Positions 46,414 through 55,188 of a stretch of 64,000 nt of DNA are shown in pieces; position 1 is the first letter of the stretch; each line of letters begins with the position of its first letter. Under the pieces are notes generated by a model. It was not told where the DNA came from. It saw nothing but the letters and a program-made list of their open reading frames with translations, and did no database searches. The stretch covers positions 1,343,001-1,407,000 of the forward strand of contig NZ_CP060244.1 of assembly GCF_014672835.1 (NCBI RefSeq). Direction: 5' to 3'. The position numbers were made by a program, and so were the translations under genes. This DNA comes from Entomobacter blattae (GTDB lineage: Bacteria; Pseudomonadota; Alphaproteobacteria; Acetobacterales; Acetobacteraceae).

Positions 46414-46767
46414 TTATCTAAACAATAAAAATGAAAATATAATTGAAAAAACAATATTCATAAATAGGATAAACCATACGGTGAGTTTGATGTTCAGTAA
46501 ATCCTTGTTCTGGGCAGAGAATTGCTGATGGATACCAAAAAGAGAGGCGGCGATTTCCCTGTCTATTTTCCTTTTCTCTTCATTGTTATGAATAGTGGTG
46601 GCATTCAGATTGCGACTGGCCTGTCGTATGGTCTCGGTAAGGCTCTTTGCACTGGCAACAGCTTCTATGGCTTTATCTGTAACTTCTTCACTCTTGCTGA
46701 TAATTTCCCTACCCTGATCAAAGAGAAGGAACCAGTCTATTTTCCGGTCAAATGAAGGTTGGTTCAT
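46414..46767 (-). CDS. stbC: StbC-like small membrane protein of a plasmid stability operon
   Basis: A 117-residue protein with a charged, helical cytoplasmic part (REIISKSEEVTDKAIEAVAS) and one C-terminal membrane segment (LTVWFILFMNIVFSIIFSFL). It overlaps the ATPase gene by 4 bp. Third place in a leftward operon next to oriT and trwABC matches stbC of the R388 plasmid. I do not see sequence motifs that define StbC, so the name rests on position and general architecture. Confidence 0.5.
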   Translation of the reverse strand: MNQPSFDRKIDWFLLFDQGREIISKSEEVTDKAIEAVASAKSLTETIRQASRNLNATTIHNNEEKRKIDREIAASLFGIHQQFSAQNKDLLNIKLTVWFILFMNIVFSIIFSFLLFR

Positions 46768-47474
46768 AATCTTTCCTCCAGAACGGAATAGGCGGCATCA
46801 AGTTTTCTGTTGAACGCTTTAGCCATACTTTGCCACCGGTAAAGGCGTGCCAGGGATTTTCTCTCTTCTAGGTTGGTAGCCTGTCGAGCGCGTTCTTTAA
46901 GGTCTTCTTCTGCAAGAAGCTGTTCAAAAGAAAGTTTTTCACCAGCAAGGAAAGTGAATATGTCACTCCGGTAGAGCATACAGTCTTCATCAAGCCATGC
47001 TTTTTTTTCTTTTTTTACGTAAGCATATATTTGAGGGATTTCCTCTAATGGATCCTCTTCAATCATATTGGGGACGATCAGGATTTTTCTGGCAGGTATC
47101 CTCATGCGAGATAGAACATCAACAATGTTGATAGTTTCTATAACGGATTTTTGGTTTGGAGTTACGGGCACAATGAAGAGGTCAAAAAGCTCTGATGCAT
47201 CTTCGTACTCTGTCCATTTGGCAAGGAAGGACTCAATGTTGGAGGCTCCGACATCAACAATGGCGTTGTCTTCGATCATCAGGTTTTCGAAAACCTGTCC
47301 GAATTGGTTTCCCTTGAGTTGTTCGGCGGCGTTCACACCAAGATCGCTCGCACCCTGATTGATACTCTCAATAGAGAAATAAGGGGTGTTATCGGGCATG
47401 CGAGGTTTTAGTAGATATGTTGCAATGGTGGTTTTTCCAGCATTGCCATTATAGTTCAAGATAGCAATTTTCAT
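46764..47474 (-). CDS. stbB: StbB-like ParA-type ATPase
   Basis: A 236-residue P-loop ATPase with a deviant Walker A, ILNYNGNAGKTTIATYLL, and acidic AIVDVGASNIESFL as the likely Walker A'/B region, then LFDLFIVPVTPNQKSV and ILIVPNMIEED. This matches the StbB group of ParA-like proteins encoded beside oriT in MobF plasmids, where the operon affects both plasmid stability and conjugation. It sits between the stbA- and stbC-like genes with a 4-bp overlap to the latter. Confidence 0.8.
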   Translation of the reverse strand: MKIAILNYNGNAGKTTIATYLLKPRMPDNTPYFSIESINQGASDLGVNAAEQLKGNQFGQVFENLMIEDNAIVDVGASNIESFLAKWTEYEDASELFDLFIVPVTPNQKSVIETINIVDVLSRMRIPARKILIVPNMIEEDPLEEIPQIYAYVKKEKKAWLDEDCMLYRSDIFTFLAGEKLSFEQLLAEEDLKERARQATNLEERKSLARLYRWQSMAKAFNRKLDAAYSVLEERL

Positions 47475-47492
47475 GATGGTGTTCCTTGGATT

Positions 47493-47894
47493 TTAAAATT
47501 TCTTGTATTCGCTTAGGTCTCTGTTTCGGACTTGTTGGCCTATTTTCCTGATATCATTTGGGTTAAGAGGCTTTTCCGATGGGGACGGGGACGGGGTCGT
47601 TGTCTTGGAAAAGACATCGCTATTTCGTGAGGCGGGGGGAGAAGTTGGTTCCGGCGCATCTCTTTCGAAAACAGGATTTCTCGACTTTCTTGGTTTTAGT
47701 CCGTTTTCACGACAAATTTTGTAGTAGGTTTGCCAAAAAGCAGACTGGGTATTCAGATCATATAGATTTTTAAAATGTCCCCAGATGGCCTCCTTTTTTA
47801 CCTTTTGTGTGTAGAGAGTTCTGATTTCCTCAAAGTGCCGTTCTATAACTCCTATCAGGCTAATTTGATTTTGAAGTGGTTTTTCTCCTGTCAT
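47493..47894 (-). CDS. stbA: StbA-like DNA-binding protein (first gene of the stability operon)
   Basis: About 133 residues from ATG 47894 (GTG 47906 also possible). The N-terminal 60 residues (LIGVIERHFEEIRTLYTQKV, KEAIWGHFKNLYDLNTQSAF, YKICRENGLKP) are helical with a helix-turn-helix-like pattern. The rest is a Pro/Ser/Thr-rich linker (PEPTSPPASRN, TTTPSPSPSEKP) with a short conserved end (NPNDIRKIGQQVRNRDLSEY). In R388, StbA binds direct repeats upstream of its gene; candidate repeats are present here at 47932-48029. Assignment is by position and layout. Confidence 0.5.
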   Translation of the reverse strand: MTGEKPLQNQISLIGVIERHFEEIRTLYTQKVKKEAIWGHFKNLYDLNTQSAFWQTYYKICRENGLKPRKSRNPVFERDAPEPTSPPASRNSDVFSKTTTPSPSPSEKPLNPNDIRKIGQQVRNRDLSEYKKF

Positions 47895-47931
47895 CGCAAT
47901 AATCACTTTTTCTAAGTGTAGAATAAACAGA

Positions 47932-48029
47932 TTGAATATATTTTGTTTTCAATTGAATACATTTTATAAACATATTATATAAAAAATAATATAGAATATA
48001 AAAATAACAAAACTCAATGAATACAGTTT
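47932..48029. repeat. Direct repeats upstream of the stbA-like gene
   Basis: TTGAATATATTTT (47932-47944), TTGAATACATTTT (47953-47965) and ATGAATACAGTTT (48017-48029) are related 13-base units in the same direction; the first two are spaced 21 bases start to start, about two helical turns. They are candidates for StbA-type binding sites. Confidence 0.45.
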
Positions 48030-48119
48030 GTATACGTATCATATAAAAAATAAAAATAAAATACGCTATTTTAACAAAGTTATAATTTTTATATTGATTT
48101 CAAGCTAAAAAAGTCCCTT

Positions 48120-48260
48120 AATCTGATGAGGAAGTTACTACACACCATACGCAACGAAAATCGTTGTTTTACAATGGTTTAATTTTGCACCGGTTAAACA
48201 TATGGTTTTACTTTGTGTTGTAACATCATGCAAATAAAGGACTTTTTTAGAAAAAAGGTT
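48120..48260. other. Candidate origin of transfer (oriT)
   Basis: The region between the leftward stb operon and rightward trwA-like gene is where oriT lies in R388. It has a short hairpin CAACG-AAAAT-CGTTG (48152-48166) within a mixed-composition stretch that differs from the AT-rich flanks. The nic site cannot be assigned by eye. Confidence 0.45.
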
Positions 48261-48267
48261 AAACGCA

Positions 48268-48627
48268 GTGTTAAACAAAAAAATAAATTTAGTAAGTGTT
48301 GGATTTAAGTGCAGTCTTTCTCAAAAAGAAGAGCTTATTTCTCGTTCTCAAGGAAATTTATCAGAATATTTAAGAGGGATTATTTTTGAAAAAACATTTT
48401 CCAAAAACAGCAGCCTGCTTTCTACTCTGGAAAGAATAGAGGAGAGTATTTCAACTCTGGCAGCCTCACAGGAAGGGGGGAAAGGAGAGGATGGTGGTGA
48501 GCAGAACCTGTTTCCTCTTCTTGCAGAAATGCTTCTGTTTATGCGGAAGGCTACCAGCCCAGAAAGGGCAGATGACGTGGCACGGGATATGAGACGCTAT
48601 GGCATTAAGAGGAAGGAGTTCGTGTAA
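48268..48627 (+). CDS. trwA: TrwA-like relaxosome accessory protein
   Basis: A 119-residue protein starting with GTG at 48268, preceded by AAGG at a good distance. The N-terminal VGFKCSLSQKEELISRSQGN then LSEYLRGIIF resembles a ribbon-helix-helix DNA-binding domain, followed by a helical tail (LLSTLERIEESISTLAAS and FPLLAEMLLFMRKA) suited to tetramerisation. It shares one base with the coupling-protein start (TAATG at 48627). Gene order and size match trwA, whose product binds oriT and stimulates relaxase. Confidence 0.7.
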   Translation: MLNKKINLVSVGFKCSLSQKEELISRSQGNLSEYLRGIIFEKTFSKNSSLLSTLERIEESISTLAASQEGGKGEDGGEQNLFPLLAEMLLFMRKATSPERADDVARDMRRYGIKRKEFV

Positions 48628-50171
48628 TGGAGAAGGAAGATAAAGGTAAGCTTATCCTTGCCATGCTGGTGTTATTCCCATTGCTCGGCTGGCTGATTGG
48701 GGCAAGGGCGATTTATCATATGGACAAAACGAATGCTCTTGCCGTGATTATGGCAACGCCAGATCTGAAAGCGTTGTGGTTGACATCAGGGTTGGGGCTG
48801 TTTCTTGCTATTGGGTTGTCTGTTTGTGTTATCCGTATGAAGAAGCCTTTCAGAGGGGCCAGATTTGATCGCTATTTCCGTGGCACACAGGTGGTGAGTG
48901 CAAAAACACTGGCCACAAAAACAGGAGAACGGGGAAAAGCGCAGGTGACCATTGCCGATGTGCCGGTGCCGATAGAAGCGGAAACGACCCATTTTTCGAT
49001 AGGAGGGGCAACAGGCACGGGCAAGTCTACCATATTCAAAGAGATGATGGTTGGCTGTATCAGGCGGGGTGACAGGATGGTCATTCTCGATCCGGATGGA
49101 GAGTTTGTTAAAACCTTCTATCGTCCAGAAACAGATCATATCCTCAATCCCTATGACAGTCGAACGGAAGGCTGGTCATTTTTCAATGAAGTGCGGGATG
49201 ACTACGACTTTAAAAGACTGGCCCATTCTATTGTTCAGCAATCATCCAGTAGTGATGCGGAAGAGTGGAATGGCTATGGCCGTATGCTCTTTGCAGCCGT
49301 AGCCCGTAAAGTCAGGGAAGAGAACCTGTCCAGACGCAGTATGCGGGATGTCTATAAATGGACAAACGAAGCAGAGGCAGAGGAGCTCATGGAATTTGTG
49401 CAGGGCACCGATGCAGCGGGCATTTTTACTGGTGCAGACAGGGCTTCAGCCAGTGTCCGTTTTGTGCTTTCGGATAAGTTAAGTCCTCACCTGACCATGA
49501 AGCAGGGAGAGTTTTCCTTACGGGACTGGCTGGCCAATCCCAGGGGAGGCAATCTCTATATTACATGGAGTGAGAGCATGCGTTCTTCACTCAAACCGCT
49601 TATCTCGTGTTGGACAGATATTATTTTCTCATCAGTATTGGCAGAAGAGTCTGATCTTAAACGTCGTATCTGGGTTTTTCTGGATGAACTGGAGAGCCTT
49701 TCAAAGCTTTCGACACTTGGGGATGCCCTCACGAAGGGGCGTAAAAAAGGGTTGTGTATTGTTACCGGTTATCAGTCCTATACCCAGATAGAAGAGGTCT
49801 ATGGAGAAAAGGCTGCCGAAACCATGTTGGCCAACCACAGGACATCAGTTGTGCTGGCAGGTGGCCGTATGGGGCAGAAGACGGTTGAGAAGATGGCGCA
49901 CTCCATTGGCCAGCATGAGATTATGCGCAAGAAGAAGGGCAAAAGTGCCAGAGCGGGTTTTGGCTCTGGGGTCAGTGCCAGTGAGAACGAGGATATAAGA
50001 ACGGAGCTGGTTGTGCTTCCTTCTGAAATCATGGCTTTACCTAACCTGCACGGTTATCTGGCCTTTCCGGGGAGTTTTCCTGTTGGAAAGTTTAAACTCA
50101 CCCCAATAACCTACATCAGAAAGCAGCCAGTCCCCGGTATCCTCAAGAAAAAAGAGGAGGCTATTGTCTGA
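48627..50171 (+). CDS. trwB: Type IV coupling protein (TrwB/TraD family ATPase)
   Basis: A 514-residue inner-membrane ATPase that delivers the relaxase-DNA complex to the secretion channel. Two membrane segments lie at residues 9-28 and 50-70 (LILAMLVLFPLLGWLIGARA; LGLFLAIGLSVCVIRM). Walker A is IGGATGTGKSTIFKE (about 135) and Walker B RIWVFLDELESLSKL (about 350). FRGTQVVSAKTLA precedes the ATPase domain as in TrwB. It overlaps trwA and trwC by single bases, a tightly coupled set. The frame is intact. Confidence 0.92.
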   Translation: MEKEDKGKLILAMLVLFPLLGWLIGARAIYHMDKTNALAVIMATPDLKALWLTSGLGLFLAIGLSVCVIRMKKPFRGARFDRYFRGTQVVSAKTLATKTGERGKAQVTIADVPVPIEAETTHFSIGGATGTGKSTIFKEMMVGCIRRGDRMVILDPDGEFVKTFYRPETDHILNPYDSRTEGWSFFNEVRDDYDFKRLAHSIVQQSSSSDAEEWNGYGRMLFAAVARKVREENLSRRSMRDVYKWTNEAEAEELMEFVQGTDAAGIFTGADRASASVRFVLSDKLSPHLTMKQGEFSLRDWLANPRGGNLYITWSESMRSSLKPLISCWTDIIFSSVLAEESDLKRRIWVFLDELESLSKLSTLGDALTKGRKKGLCIVTGYQSYTQIEEVYGEKAAETMLANHRTSVVLAGGRMGQKTVEKMAHSIGQHEIMRKKKGKSARAGFGSGVSASENEDIRTELVVLPSEIMALPNLHGYLAFPGSFPVGKFKLTPITYIRKQPVPGILKKKEEAIV

Positions 50172-52996
50172 TGGTCGCCAATGTGACGGTTTTAACCCGG
50201 AGTGGTGATGGCGACCAGAAGCTGGCCCATTACTATGCCAATGGGGTGGATGATTACTACGCATCAGAAGGGCTTGCCATGGAATGGCAGGGGAGAGGTG
50301 CCGAAGCTCTTGGCCTTTCAGGCGAGGTCGATAGCAGGCGTTTTCGGGAACTGCTGAACGGTCGGGTTGATCAGGATAACCTCATAGAGCGTAAGAGAAC
50401 AGAGAAGGAACGGTTAGGAGTGGATGTTACCTTTTCGGCACCAAAGGGTGTGACCTTGCAGGCTCTGGTGTATGGTGACAGGGATATTATCGCAGCTCAT
50501 GACAGGGCCGTTCAGGTGGCGATGGAAGAAGCCGAAACACTGGCACAGGCCAGAAAGACCATAGCCCGCAAGACTGGAATAGAAGATACGGGGAATCTGA
50601 CCATTGCCAAATTCCGCCATGAAACAAGCCGGGCCCAGGAACCACAGCTTCATACTCACGCTGTTATTGTGAACATGACCCAGAGGCGGGATGGGAAGTG
50701 GCGGGCACTGCATAATGAGGCGATTATCAAGTCGCAGGCTTATCTGGGGAATGTCTACAAGTCTGTTCTGGCTCGTGAACTGGAGAAGATGGGGTATAGC
50801 CTGCGTTATGATGGCAAGACTGGCACATTTGATATGGCCCATTTTAGCCGCGAACAGATCGAAGCCTTTTCCAGCCGTAGTGAGCAGATTGTAAACCACC
50901 TCAGGGAGCAGGGGCTGGACCGGGAGACAGCCAGTAGTGCAGAGAAAGACAGGGCTGCTCTTATGACGCGTGAGCGCAAGGAAAAGATCGATCGTGATGT
51001 TTTGTTCGATAAATGGCAAATCGCAGCAAAGGAAGCAGGGCTTGACCAGAGTTTTGTCAAAGGCAAACAGGCAGGAGAGGGTTCCATTTTACAGGCCTTT
51101 AAACTAGAGACCATGAAGAGCCATCATGCGGATGAAGCGGTTAAACATGCTGTAGAGAGTTTAACAGAGCGTCAGGCCATTATCCGTAAGGGGCAGGTAA
51201 TTGATGCTGCCCTAAGGTTCAGCTTTGGCAAGCTGACCGTAGGCGATATCACCGAGGCCTATAAGCGCGCTTCTGGCAGTGGGGGCTATATTGTCACGGG
51301 TGCTTATCGGTATAAGGCGATCAATACAGAAGATGCGGTGCAGAAGACAAGGCAGGACTGGCTGGCTTTTCTCAAGGATCATGGCAAGGGAGAGCAGGAG
51401 GCAAAGAGCCTGTTTGAAAATGGGGTTAGGGAAGGCAGGCTTCGTCTGGCTGATGTGCAGATTACCACGAGGCAGGCTGTTGCATGGGAGAAGGACATTC
51501 TCACCCGTGAGAAATCATCACGTGGGGCGGTAAAAACAGGGATTACTGAGCAGGCAATAGACAAATTTCTGCAAACAAAAACCCTGTCTGATGAACAGGC
51601 CCATGCAGTAAAGGCTATTGCTCAACAGGAAAACCGTTTTATTGGGGTTCATGGTTATGCAGGTGTGGGGAAGTCCTATATGACCGTATCGGCCAGGGAG
51701 CTGTTAGAAAGTCAGGGCTACCATGTGACCAGCCTTGCGCCCTATGGTTCCCAGAAGAAGGCCTTGGAGGCAGAAGGGATTAATGCCCGCACTGTGGCAA
51801 GTTTTCTGGCGGCAAAGGACAGGCGCATTGGGGAAAAGTCCGTTGTCTTTATCGATGAGGCAGGGGTTATCCCCGCACGCCAGATGCAACAGGTGATGGA
51901 AGTCATCGAAGCCCATGGGGCAAAGGCCGTGTTTTTAGGAGATACTGCCCAGACCAAGGCTGTTGAAGCAGGGCGACCCTTTGATCAGCTGATTGCGGAA
52001 GGGATGCAGACGACCTATGTGTCCAGAATCCAGAGGCAGAAGGATGAAGTTCTTTTGCAGGCGGTGCAATATTCCGCTGAAGGCAAGACGAAAGAAAGTC
52101 TTGCGACTATAGAAAAGGATATTCACGAGATCAAAAATAACAGTGAACGCTATAGCCGGATTGTTAAGGACTATACCAGCCTGTCTTCCAAAGAGCGGGA
52201 TCAGACCCTGATTGTAACCGGCACCAATGAGAGCCGCCATGCTATTAACGGTCAGGTCAGGGAAGAGCTGGGGCTGGCTGGTAAAGGGGAAAAGCTGGTG
52301 ACCCTCAACAGGCTGGATACCACACAGGCCGAACGGCGGTGGAGCCAGTTTTATAGTGTTGGTTCTATCATTCAGCAGGAGGTGGATGACTCCAGAACGG
52401 GCCTAAGAAAAGGAGAGGCCTATGAGGTCGTTAATAATGGGGATGGGAAAAATCAGTTGAGGGTTAAACATATCCATACAGGTGAAGAGGTGACCTTCTC
52501 ACCAGCACGAGCAAGGCAGCTCTCTGTTTATGAGAAAAGGGAAGTGGAGCTTTCCGCAGGCGACAGGGTCAGGATCACCCGCAACGAGCATGAGCAGAAC
52601 ATGGCCAATGGCGACATCTTCCGTGTGACTTCACTGGGGAAAGGCAGGATTGAACTCGAAGAGGTTGGCAATATCAGAAAGAGGGTCGTCCATGCCAGCA
52701 CACAACCGCTCTTTGTCTCCCATGCCTATGCCACCACCATTCATAGCAGTCAGGGGCTAACCTCGGAGCGTGTGCTGGTTAATATTGAAACTCAGTCCCG
52801 CACTACAACCAAAGAGGTCTATTATGTGGGTATTTCACGGGCAAGGCACAAAGCCAGCATCTACACCAACGACCGCCAGAAACTCCCCGAAGCCATCGCC
52901 CGTCCCACCTATAAAACCGCAGCCATGGAGCTGAAGAAAGAAAAGCAGGGAAAAGAGAAGCCACAGAAGAGAGTAGAGAGAAAGAGAGAACTTTAA
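50171..52996 (+). CDS. trwC: MobF-family conjugative relaxase-helicase (TrwC-like)
   Basis: A 941-residue bifunctional enzyme. The N-terminal relaxase (1-300) shows the tyrosine pair in GVDDYYASEG and the metal-binding His cluster in EPQLHTHAVIVNMTQ. The C-terminal superfamily 1 helicase has Walker A GVHGYAGVGKSYMTV (about 490), Walker B VVFIDEAGVIPARQM, and the late motif ATTIHSSQGLTSERVL then YYVGISRARHKASIYTNDR. It nicks oriT, stays attached to the strand and unwinds it. The typical family end is followed by a basic tail. Two extra copies of its 3' end are found downstream at 54470 and 59536. Confidence 0.93.
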   Translation: MVANVTVLTRSGDGDQKLAHYYANGVDDYYASEGLAMEWQGRGAEALGLSGEVDSRRFRELLNGRVDQDNLIERKRTEKERLGVDVTFSAPKGVTLQALVYGDRDIIAAHDRAVQVAMEEAETLAQARKTIARKTGIEDTGNLTIAKFRHETSRAQEPQLHTHAVIVNMTQRRDGKWRALHNEAIIKSQAYLGNVYKSVLARELEKMGYSLRYDGKTGTFDMAHFSREQIEAFSSRSEQIVNHLREQGLDRETASSAEKDRAALMTRERKEKIDRDVLFDKWQIAAKEAGLDQSFVKGKQAGEGSILQAFKLETMKSHHADEAVKHAVESLTERQAIIRKGQVIDAALRFSFGKLTVGDITEAYKRASGSGGYIVTGAYRYKAINTEDAVQKTRQDWLAFLKDHGKGEQEAKSLFENGVREGRLRLADVQITTRQAVAWEKDILTREKSSRGAVKTGITEQAIDKFLQTKTLSDEQAHAVKAIAQQENRFIGVHGYAGVGKSYMTVSARELLESQGYHVTSLAPYGSQKKALEAEGINARTVASFLAAKDRRIGEKSVVFIDEAGVIPARQMQQVMEVIEAHGAKAVFLGDTAQTKAVEAGRPFDQLIAEGMQTTYVSRIQRQKDEVLLQAVQYSAEGKTKESLATIEKDIHEIKNNSERYSRIVKDYTSLSSKERDQTLIVTGTNESRHAINGQVREELGLAGKGEKLVTLNRLDTTQAERRWSQFYSVGSIIQQEVDDSRTGLRKGEAYEVVNNGDGKNQLRVKHIHTGEEVTFSPARARQLSVYEKREVELSAGDRVRITRNEHEQNMANGDIFRVTSLGKGRIELEEVGNIRKRVVHASTQPLFVSHAYATTIHSSQGLTSERVLVNIETQSRTTTKEVYYVGISRARHKASIYTNDRQKLPEAIARPTYKTAAMELKKEKQGKEKPQKRVERKREL

Positions 52997-53026
52997 AAAG
53001 AAAAACTATAAATCTTATAAGTTTCT

Positions 53027-54111
53027 TTACTGGATAATAAGATAAGGTGAGGAAGCAAAAGCGTTACTAATTCGTCCTTCATGGTAACCTAAATTGGAGA
53101 AGTGTACTAGTGGCCATATGGTGTAATATGTGTCATTATTTATATCAGGGTATTTTTTTTTGTAAAAAAGCTCATCGTATCCTTCTAATATTAATGTCTT
53201 GTCTTTAAAGAAACAGACTAAGAAGTTTGATAAAGGCTTAGGCATTTTTACTTTTTTTATGTTTGTATAGCAGGAGAGTTTGTTTTCATTATGGCCAAAT
53301 ATTTTCTCTATATTACATCCAAGTTGATGCATTTTTACAATAAAATCACGCAGGTATAACATTCCTGTATTTCTGTATTGGTTTTTATAGTCTTCTTCCG
53401 AATGAAAAAAATCTGAGATCAAGTGCGAGCCAATTCCTCTATAGTTTTTTAGGTTTTCTAAGTCACTTATATTAACAAAAGGAGCAAGTTTTTCAGAAGA
53501 AAATTTTTTTAGATCAGAAAAATTTGGTCGATTATGTAGGTGTATATACATAAAATTAGTAAATATGAGTTTCCTATCATAGATGGTTTGGGGCTCATGA
53601 TAGCCATTATCTAAATTAACAATTGTATTTGGCCTGAAAAAAGATTTTCTAATAATTTATGGTTTAAAAAACCAGTATGGGTAGGATCGTTTAGAAGAAT
53701 ACGGTGTAATAAAAACGTTCCATCATAATTGAGTAGATATTGGAATTGGTTAATAATATCCTCCTTTTCAAGGAGGATATTATTTCCAAAGAATGCAAGA
53801 AATTCGTCACAGTCTAAAGGAATGGCAAAATCATAATGATCATTATTTTTATCCCATTCCTGAATGATGTTTTTAACAATCTTTCCTTTATCGATAAAAT
53901 CTTGTTTTGTTGTGAAGGTTCGTAGAATGCAGCAACCTTTTTTTTCATAGTAGTCTAGTAAGGTGTGAATTTCTGGACATGTTGATCCGTTGTCAATAAT
54001 AGTTAGATTTTCAAACCCAAATAAGGAGCTATGGTAAAGTATCCAAGGCTCGAGTAAGGTCAGTTCATTCTTTTCCATCATAATACATCGGATAGTAAGC
54101 ATAGAAATCAT
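53027..54111 (-). pseudogene. Glycosyltransferase (GT2/GT92-like) with one frameshift
   Basis: Two frames join into one protein of about 360 residues. The N-terminal part (CIMMEKNELTLLEPWILYH, LTIIDNGSTC, FAIPLDCDEFLAFFG) is the nucleotide-sugar-binding region with a DxD-type CDEF, typical of family 2/92-like enzymes that act on cell-surface glycans. Near 53637-53642 (A6 on the plus strand) the frame shifts; the other frame continues FFRPNTIVNLDNGYHEPQTI and FMYIHLHNRPNFSDLKKF, a usual C-terminal element. Its N-terminus abuts the beta-repeat fragment next door, so it is part of inserted cargo after the relaxase. Confidence 0.75.
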
Positions 54112-54440
54112 GAGTCCATTAGTAAAAAAACATTATTTTGGTTAATAATATTAATATTTGATCTATCTTTAAGCGTAAGGATACTGGTCGCTGTCTTGAT
54201 AAGTGTATCATTATTGACGTGGCTAATTTGTAGTTGGCTTTGAGTAGAAATACCAGTTAGTTGTAGGGTAGAGTTGCCAGATGAAAAATTTGAAAGAGTA
54301 GTATTGTTTGATAGGCTCATATTTATTAAGATAGAGTTAGAGTTATTTCCTAAAAAAGCAGTTAAATTTCTATTGGAAACATTCATATTTGCTATTTCTG
54401 TGACACCTACTCTCTGTAGATAAGGCGAGATCCTAGGCAT
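54108..54440 (-). pseudogene. Fragment of a beta-repeat surface protein, copy 1
   Basis: A 110-residue frame with short repeating strands (FLGNNSNSILINMSLSNN, LQLTGISTQSQLQISHVNND, SILTLKDRSNINII). The pattern matches the C-terminal part of the protein at 61564-63368 (NTITIDLTNYSNS, SLTITHFKNLSQLEF). It lacks the N-terminal body and is probably only a repeat-borne fragment. It partly overlaps the glycosyltransferase start and lies within the 512-base direct repeat. Confidence 0.55.
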
Positions 54441-54647
54441 GGTCTGGTTATACTATTTGCGAAAGAATCGAATGCACCACCGTCAAGGAGGTCACCTACG
54501 TTGGCATTTCACGGGCAAAGCAGAAAGCCAGTATCTATACCAATGACCGCCAGAATCTCCCCGAAGCCATAGACCGTCCCACCTATAAAACCGCAGCCAT
54601 GGAGTTGAAGAAAGAAGACCGAACCAAGGAAAAGCCAAAGAGGAGAG
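54136..54647. repeat. 512-bp direct repeat, left copy
   Basis: Matches 59202-59713 at a constant offset of 5066 bases without gaps. It contains most of a beta-repeat gene fragment on the minus strand and a relaxase 3'-end remnant on the plus strand. Differences are concentrated at 54326-54365; elsewhere the copies look identical by eye. Confidence 0.9.
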
Positions 54648-54664
54648 TGGAAGCTGGGATTTAA
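54470..54664 (+). pseudogene. Relaxase (trwC) 3'-end remnant, copy 1
   Basis: The frame reads TTVKEVTYVGISRAKQKASI, YTNDRQNLPEAIDRPTYKTA and MELKKEDRTKEKP, ending in TAA at 54664. It closely matches residues 890-941 of the intact relaxase upstream, but is not identical (for example TYVGISRAKQ for YYVGISRARH), so it came from a related plasmid and not by copying this gene. Confidence 0.9.
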
Positions 54665-55188
54665 ATAGTTTCATCATTTAACAAGTCTTACCTTAAATAT
54701 GATTAATTATTACGGTTTATTGAACACCATAATAATGAAATATCAGTAATATTAATTTTGAGATTATTTTCAAAGCCATTGGGAACGCATGTTTCTATTC
54801 AGCAATGATAATTTGCTTCCCATAGATATTTAAGCCTGAAATTATAAGAACTTTTGTGAGTAAAACTCAACATAGAAGCTCTTTCGGGAGTTTTCAAAGT
54901 AAGTAAAAGATCTATCTTATGATTTTAAAGAAAAGAAAAGAAAAGAAAAGAAAAGAAAAGAAAAGAAAAGAAAAGAAAAGAAAAGAAAAAGGATATAAGG
55001 TTTTTTATGGTCTGCAGTTATCGGTGAGGGAATGTCTAAAGTAGTTATATAAAAATTATATATGTAATTTTTTTTCTTAAAAAATATAAAAAAAGTAATA
55101 AATGAAAAAAATTCTCTCTGATGAGCTTGCGTTTTTTTACAATCATTGTTTCAATAAATTGTAAATAATGATTAGGGGAGAAATGAAA
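54665..55188. other. Non-coding region upstream of the ATP-grasp/Anbu operon
   Basis: About 520 bases with no supported gene. It holds an AAAAG microsatellite (54931-54985) and must contain the promoter of the four-gene operon that follows. Confidence 0.5.
54931..54985. repeat. AAAAG pentanucleotide microsatellite, 11 copies
   Basis: Eleven perfect AAAAG units in a row, with partial units on both sides, about 200 bases before the ATP-grasp gene. Such tracts change length by slippage and could alter promoter spacing. Confidence 0.95.

Noticed and set aside
54108-54665. The 512-bp direct repeats as insertion-sequence ends
   Set aside because: They contain no transposase and no terminal inverted repeats; their content is relaxase 3' end plus a gene fragment, so they are duplicated plasmid junctions.
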